Shown here in pieces: positions 60,708-64,000 of a stretch of 64,000 nt of DNA; the stretch's first letter is position 1, and each line of letters opens with the position of its first letter. Where the stretch lies: contig VCCI02000002.1 in NCBI GenBank assembly GCA_005938025.2, forward strand, positions 310,001 to 374,000, given 5' to 3'. Origin of the DNA: Inquilinus sp. KBS0705. Lineage in GTDB: Bacteria > Bacteroidota > Bacteroidia > Sphingobacteriales > Sphingobacteriaceae. Position numbers and translations under genes: made by a program. The notes beneath the pieces were generated by a model. That model had not been told where the DNA came from and did not search any database. It saw only the letters and a program-made list of their open reading frames with translations.

Positions 60708-60824
60708 TTATCTTTTGCTTTGTTTATATAAGGGATTCAAATTTAATACCATATAGACGATATAATCAATAATAAGGTATGTGTAATATTGTTAAAAATT
60801 GTTAAATAACCACACGTTGTCTGT

Positions 60825-60832
60825 TATATTTG
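60825..60832 (+). promoter_or_regulatory. dapF -7 box
   Basis: TATATTTG, a full match to TANNTTTG, lies about 50 bases before the GTG start of dapF. The upstream -33 box is poor (nearest TTG is 23 bases away). Confidence 0.55.
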
Positions 60833-60881
60833 TTACCTCATACCTATATACATAGACAACTAAGCCACATAACATATTACA

Positions 60882-61676
60882 GTGCAAGTAAAATTTTACA
60901 AATACCAGGGCGCCGGCAACGATTTTGTTTTGATTGACAACAGGCAAAAACTTGTAAATATGCTTGATAAACAGGCGGTTGCAAAATTATGCGACAGACG
61001 TTTCGGTGTAGGGGGCGATGGGCTGATGTTATTGGAGAACGAAGAAAGTTTCGACTTTAAAATGGTTTACTATAATGCTGATGGGAACGAGGGCAGTATG
61101 TGTGGTAACGGCGGCCGCTGTATTGTAGCATTTGCCAAACATTTAGGCATTGTAAAAGACGCGACAAAATTTCTGGCTACTGACGGCGTACACCATGCCA
61201 AAATTTCAGAAGATGGCAAATGGGTTAGTTTGCAGATGATTGATGTAGCCGATATTAATAAGGATGGCGATGCATATGTTTTAAATACCGGATCGCCACA
61301 TTATGTTAAACAAACTACCGACCTGGAGATAAAAGATGTTTATAATGAAGGTTATGCTATACGTAATAATGCCACATATAAAACAGACGGCATTAACGTA
61401 AACTTTGTAGAAAAAGCAAAAGAGGGCGAGGGATATTTTGTACGTACCTTTGAGCGGGGCGTTGAAAATGAAACCTATGCATGCGGCACTGGCGTTACTG
61501 CAGTGGCATTGGCTATGGCTAAACACAATCATCAACACGGAACCATCAACACCCCCATAAAAGTGTTAGGCGGAAACCTAAACATCCGCTTTGACAGTGA
61601 TGGCGAAAAGTTTAGCAATATCTTTTTAGAAGGACCTGCCGAGCTGGTTTTTGCGGGTGAGATAGTGTTATCATAA
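60882..61676 (+). CDS. dapF: Diaminopimelate epimerase
   Basis: Converts LL- to meso-diaminopimelate, for lysine and peptidoglycan. The 264-residue protein has the catalytic pair Cys74 (SMCGNGGRC) and Cys201 (ACGTGVTA) and opens VKFYKYQGAGNDFVLID. The start is a GTG at 60882. It lies just before a small secreted-protein gene on the same strand, which begins 3 bases after its stop. Confidence 0.97.
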   Translation: MQVKFYKYQGAGNDFVLIDNRQKLVNMLDKQAVAKLCDRRFGVGGDGLMLLENEESFDFKMVYYNADGNEGSMCGNGGRCIVAFAKHLGIVKDATKFLATDGVHHAKISEDGKWVSLQMIDVADINKDGDAYVLNTGSPHYVKQTTDLEIKDVYNEGYAIRNNATYKTDGINVNFVEKAKEGEGYFVRTFERGVENETYACGTGVTAVALAMAKHNHQHGTINTPIKVLGGNLNIRFDSDGEKFSNIFLEGPAELVFAGEIVLS

Positions 61677-61679
61677 AAA

Positions 61680-62252
61680 ATGAAACAATTTAAAATATTT
61701 TTAACCTTATTGGTTATTGGGCGGGCTGCTACTGTTAATGCACAGCAAGTAATTGCAAAATTCCGGTCTTTAACATACGTAACTTATGAGATAGCTGGCA
61801 AAAAAGCAGTTATAAAAGATATTGTTGAGATTAGTGAGGATGGCAAAGCACGTTGCCGGTCGGTATGGTATAACGGTATTGCTGATACAACCTACCAATT
61901 AACGGAGAGTAAACTAAAACAACTTAACAGAGTTTTTAATGGTGCCAAACCATTAAAAAGCTTTATGGAAAGTACCAAGCTCCCCGAGAATGAGCATTTT
62001 GCGGGGCCACTTGAATATGTCGTGTATACTAATAACCTTGGAGGTGAGGACCATCTTACAATAGTCAGTCCGTTTATGAATAACGAATTTAACGAAGCGT
62101 TAGAGTACTTGGGTATTAATCCTTCTAAAATAAAATACAAAGGCAAAACAATCATAAATCCTGGCTTAGCAAGGCAAATACTTTCTTCTGAAAAACAAGC
62201 TACTTATATTCCTAAAATTGAGGAACAACCAACTGTTTTGGAATTGCATTAA
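61680..62252 (+). CDS. Unknown secreted protein following dapF
   Basis: 190 residues with a signal peptide (FLTLLVIGRAATVNAQQ; cleavage likely after AQQ-type residues). The mature part has no clear family and no cysteines, and its single Trp is in SVWYN. It starts three bases after dapF, so they are likely co-transcribed. No function can be given. Confidence 0.7.
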   Translation: MKQFKIFLTLLVIGRAATVNAQQVIAKFRSLTYVTYEIAGKKAVIKDIVEISEDGKARCRSVWYNGIADTTYQLTESKLKQLNRVFNGAKPLKSFMESTKLPENEHFAGPLEYVVYTNNLGGEDHLTIVSPFMNNEFNEALEYLGINPSKIKYKGKTIINPGLARQILSSEKQATYIPKIEEQPTVLELH

Positions 62253-62314
62253 ATTTTTGACTTCCCGTTGTACTTAGTACAGCACAATGTGTTAATAAAT
62301 TTTCTAATCAAAAT

Positions 62315-62345
62315 TTTCTAGTGCAAATTTTTTAACCTACGTTTG
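62315..62345 (+). promoter_or_regulatory. SNF2 helicase gene promoter candidate
   Basis: TTTC (62315-62318), 19 bases, then TACGTTTG (62338-62345): same arrangement and the same TTTC variant as the yceD promoter. The ATG at 62391 follows. Confidence 0.55.
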
Positions 62346-62390
62346 AATTTTTTGTTGTTGTAGCTTTCATTAATTTTTTATCAGAAATTA

Positions 62391-64000
62391 ATGTTACGCG
62401 TAGACAGCAGTAAGCCTTGCCAGATCATTTATGCCATTGCCCGGCACGATTACTTGTCGTACGTTATTGAGCCGCACATTGTTCAGCTAAACCCCAACGG
62501 CGAATTTTCCTTTACCCATCAGCGCCTGTTTTCAAATACTGCCGAAGAGTTTTCGCAGTGTATTGACGATACCGACCGTAAACTTATCAAGATACTGGAG
62601 GATATAGAGCAAGGCAACATTATTAAAAAGTTCTACAAAAAACCCATACGTCCCTTCGAATTTTTTGCCAAAATATTTAACGATCAGCTTTTTGATACCA
62701 TCCGCCCCAAGATGGAGAAAAAAATAGCCGAAGCACTGGCATTGTTAGGTAAAAAAGAGATATATGTAATGAGTAAAGAGGGGTATCCAGCAGGCCGTAA
62801 AGTGCATATAGCAAGCGAGCCGGCATCGGTACTTTTCCATTTTAGGCGCAACGAGGAAGAGATACGCTATTTCCCTACCATTAAGTACCAGGGTATGCGT
62901 ATCGAATTTATGTTTAAAAATGCCGAGATCATTAGTAACCACCCGGCCTGGATGCTGTTGGATGACACCTTGTATTATTTTGATAAGGAAATAGAGGGTA
63001 AAAAGCTGTTGCCTTTTTTAAATAAGCGGTACATAGCTATCCCAAAATCATCGGAGCAATCTTATTTCGAAAAATTTGTGGCTCCGTTGATAGAAAAGCA
63101 TAGCGTATATGCCGAAGGGTTTACCATCAACACAGAAAAACACGAAGCCATCCCTGTGTTAAAACCTATTTATGTTGAGGGCGGCACTTCGCAATTACAG
63201 CTATATTTTAAATATGCAGGGTACGTTTTCCCGTATGGGGATGGGCGGCATGTATCTGTAAGAATGGAGCGCACAGGCGACGAATATGTATTCCACCGTA
63301 TTAAACGATCGGTAAGCTGGGAGAAAGGGAAGCTGCAACAACTGGAAGCGATGGGTTTAAAAACTGTTTCTTCATTATTTCAAAATTTGGAAGTTGCAGT
63401 CGGAGATGAAGACTCGGATCGCTCTTTTCCGGTATTTGAATGGCTAAACCAGCACCACGATGATTTAGTAAACAATGGGTTTGAAATTGAACAACCCGAT
63501 GGGCAAAAGCGATATGTTTTCGGTAACACTAAAATAGACTTAGAAATAAGTGAGAATAATGATTGGTTTGATATTAACGCGGTGGTTTACTTTGGGCCCT
63601 ATCGCATTCCTTTCATTCAGTTAAAAAATCATATACTCAGCCATAAAAAAGAATTTGTACTACCATCAGGCGAGATTGCTGTTATACCCGAACTATGGTT
63701 CTCGCAATACGGCAATTTATTACACTTTAGCGAGGGTGGGGATAATATTAAACTGCGCCGGCACCATATAGGTTTGGTAAATGAGTTGCAGGAAGGCGAA
63801 ATGGCCGAAGTAGCCATGAATAAAAAGCTGCAAAAACTAAGCGACTTTGAAGCGACGGAAGATGTACCAATGCCCTTAAATTTTGCGGGAAGTTTACGCC
63901 CTTACCAAAAAGCAGGGTATAATTGGTTCCACTTTTTAAAGGAATACCATTTTGGGGGTTGCCTTGCAGATGATATGGGCTTGGGGAAAACCATACAAAC
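62391..64000 (+). CDS. SNF2-family helicase (partial, runs off the window)
   Basis: An open frame from ATG 62391 (MLRVDSSKPCQIIYAI) with no stop before the end of the window (536 complete codons). The last residues are GGCLADDMGLGKTIQ, the Walker A/helicase motif I of SNF2 ATPases at about 526-536. The preceding 520 residues, a large N-terminal region with a typical LRPYQKAGYNWFHFL lead-in (motif Q), fit bacterial SNF2/RapA-like remodelers with an N-terminal domain of unknown role. It is not in a standard gene list here because its end is missing. Confidence 0.9.
   Translation, partial: MLRVDSSKPCQIIYAIARHDYLSYVIEPHIVQLNPNGEFSFTHQRLFSNTAEEFSQCIDDTDRKLIKILEDIEQGNIIKKFYKKPIRPFEFFAKIFNDQLFDTIRPKMEKKIAEALALLGKKEIYVMSKEGYPAGRKVHIASEPASVLFHFRRNEEEIRYFPTIKYQGMRIEFMFKNAEIISNHPAWMLLDDTLYYFDKEIEGKKLLPFLNKRYIAIPKSSEQSYFEKFVAPLIEKHSVYAEGFTINTEKHEAIPVLKPIYVEGGTSQLQLYFKYAGYVFPYGDGRHVSVRMERTGDEYVFHRIKRSVSWEKGKLQQLEAMGLKTVSSLFQNLEVAVGDEDSDRSFPVFEWLNQHHDDLVNNGFEIEQPDGQKRYVFGNTKIDLEISENNDWFDINAVVYFGPYRIPFIQLKNHILSHKKEFVLPSGEIAVIPELWFSQYGNLLHFSEGGDNIKLRRHHIGLVNELQEGEMAEVAMNKKLQKLSDFEATEDVPMPLNFAGSLRPYQKAGYNWFHFLKEYHFGGCLADDMGLGKTIQ

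Overview
The window looks like chromosomal DNA of a Bacteroidota bacterium of the Sphingobacteriaceae, closest in feel to Mucilaginibacter or Pedobacter. The reasons are: several upstream regions with the Bacteroidota promoter pattern (TTTG or TTG, about 19 bases, TANNTTTG); starts with no obvious Shine-Dalgarno sequence; many small lipoproteins and DUF families typical of the phylum (DUF4270, DUF4349, DUF4920, DUF4142, DUF4198); a fused alpha/beta E1 dehydrogenase; a carbamoyl-phosphate synthase without the C-terminal allosteric domain; and a type-B (single cytochrome subunit) succinate dehydrogenase. No rRNA, tRNA, prophage, transposase or CRISPR array was seen. The genome assignment is inference; no database was searched.

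Layout. 1-950: one small unknown gene, then a cluster of palindromic REP-like repeats. 948-8160 (minus): gltX, a small lipoprotein and the threonine operon thrA-thrB-thrC, preceded by a Thr/Ile-rich leader peptide and an attenuator. 8207-10961 (plus): rsgA, dtd, a MazG-like pyrophosphohydrolase and a DUF4349 lipoprotein. 10962-14757 (minus): comB, gcvT, a glycosyltransferase and rnhB. 14883-21815: small envelope proteins, carB and two tandem TonB-domain/MORN-like paralogues. 21842-27446: panD-panC divergent from a short glycogen-synthase-like protein, a DUF4270 lipoprotein and glmS. 27548-33334: oxyR, HIT, greA, a 2-hydroxyacid dehydrogenase, EcsC-like, rsmA and pdxA. 34752-40851: a long plus-strand run yceD-rpmF-plsX-fabH-accB-accC-tatC-rpiB. 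40869-47757: M28 peptidase, lutB, small enzymes and a 2-oxoacid dehydrogenase E1. 47754-51853 (minus): SprT-like protein, feoB-feoA, VanZ-like, gcvH. 51995-54211 (plus): DUF4142, an oxidoreductase and a thioredoxin-like lipoprotein. 54614-60707 (minus): sdhC-sdhA-sdhB, pdeM and a DegP/HtrA protease. 60882-64000 (plus): dapF, an unknown secreted protein and a SNF2 helicase cut by the window edge.

Functionally this is mostly core metabolism: aspartate-family amino acids (thrABC, dapF), pantothenate and pyridoxal cofactors (panCD, pdxA), fatty-acid initiation, the glycine cleavage parts gcvT and gcvH, amino sugars (glmS), iron uptake (feoAB) and respiration (sdh). The best regulatory signal is the thr leader. 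A 21-residue peptide with six Thr and six Ile codons is followed by a strong terminator, and the end of the peptide gene is exactly complementary (9 bases) to the terminator's first arm, so a complete attenuation switch can be read from the sequence. Other points worth attention are the hairpins in front of greA, the tandem duplication that left a fragment of a neighbour's 3' end between two TonB-like genes, the degenerate glycogen-synthase-like protein next to DUF4270 and glmS, and several families of degenerate intergenic inverted repeats.
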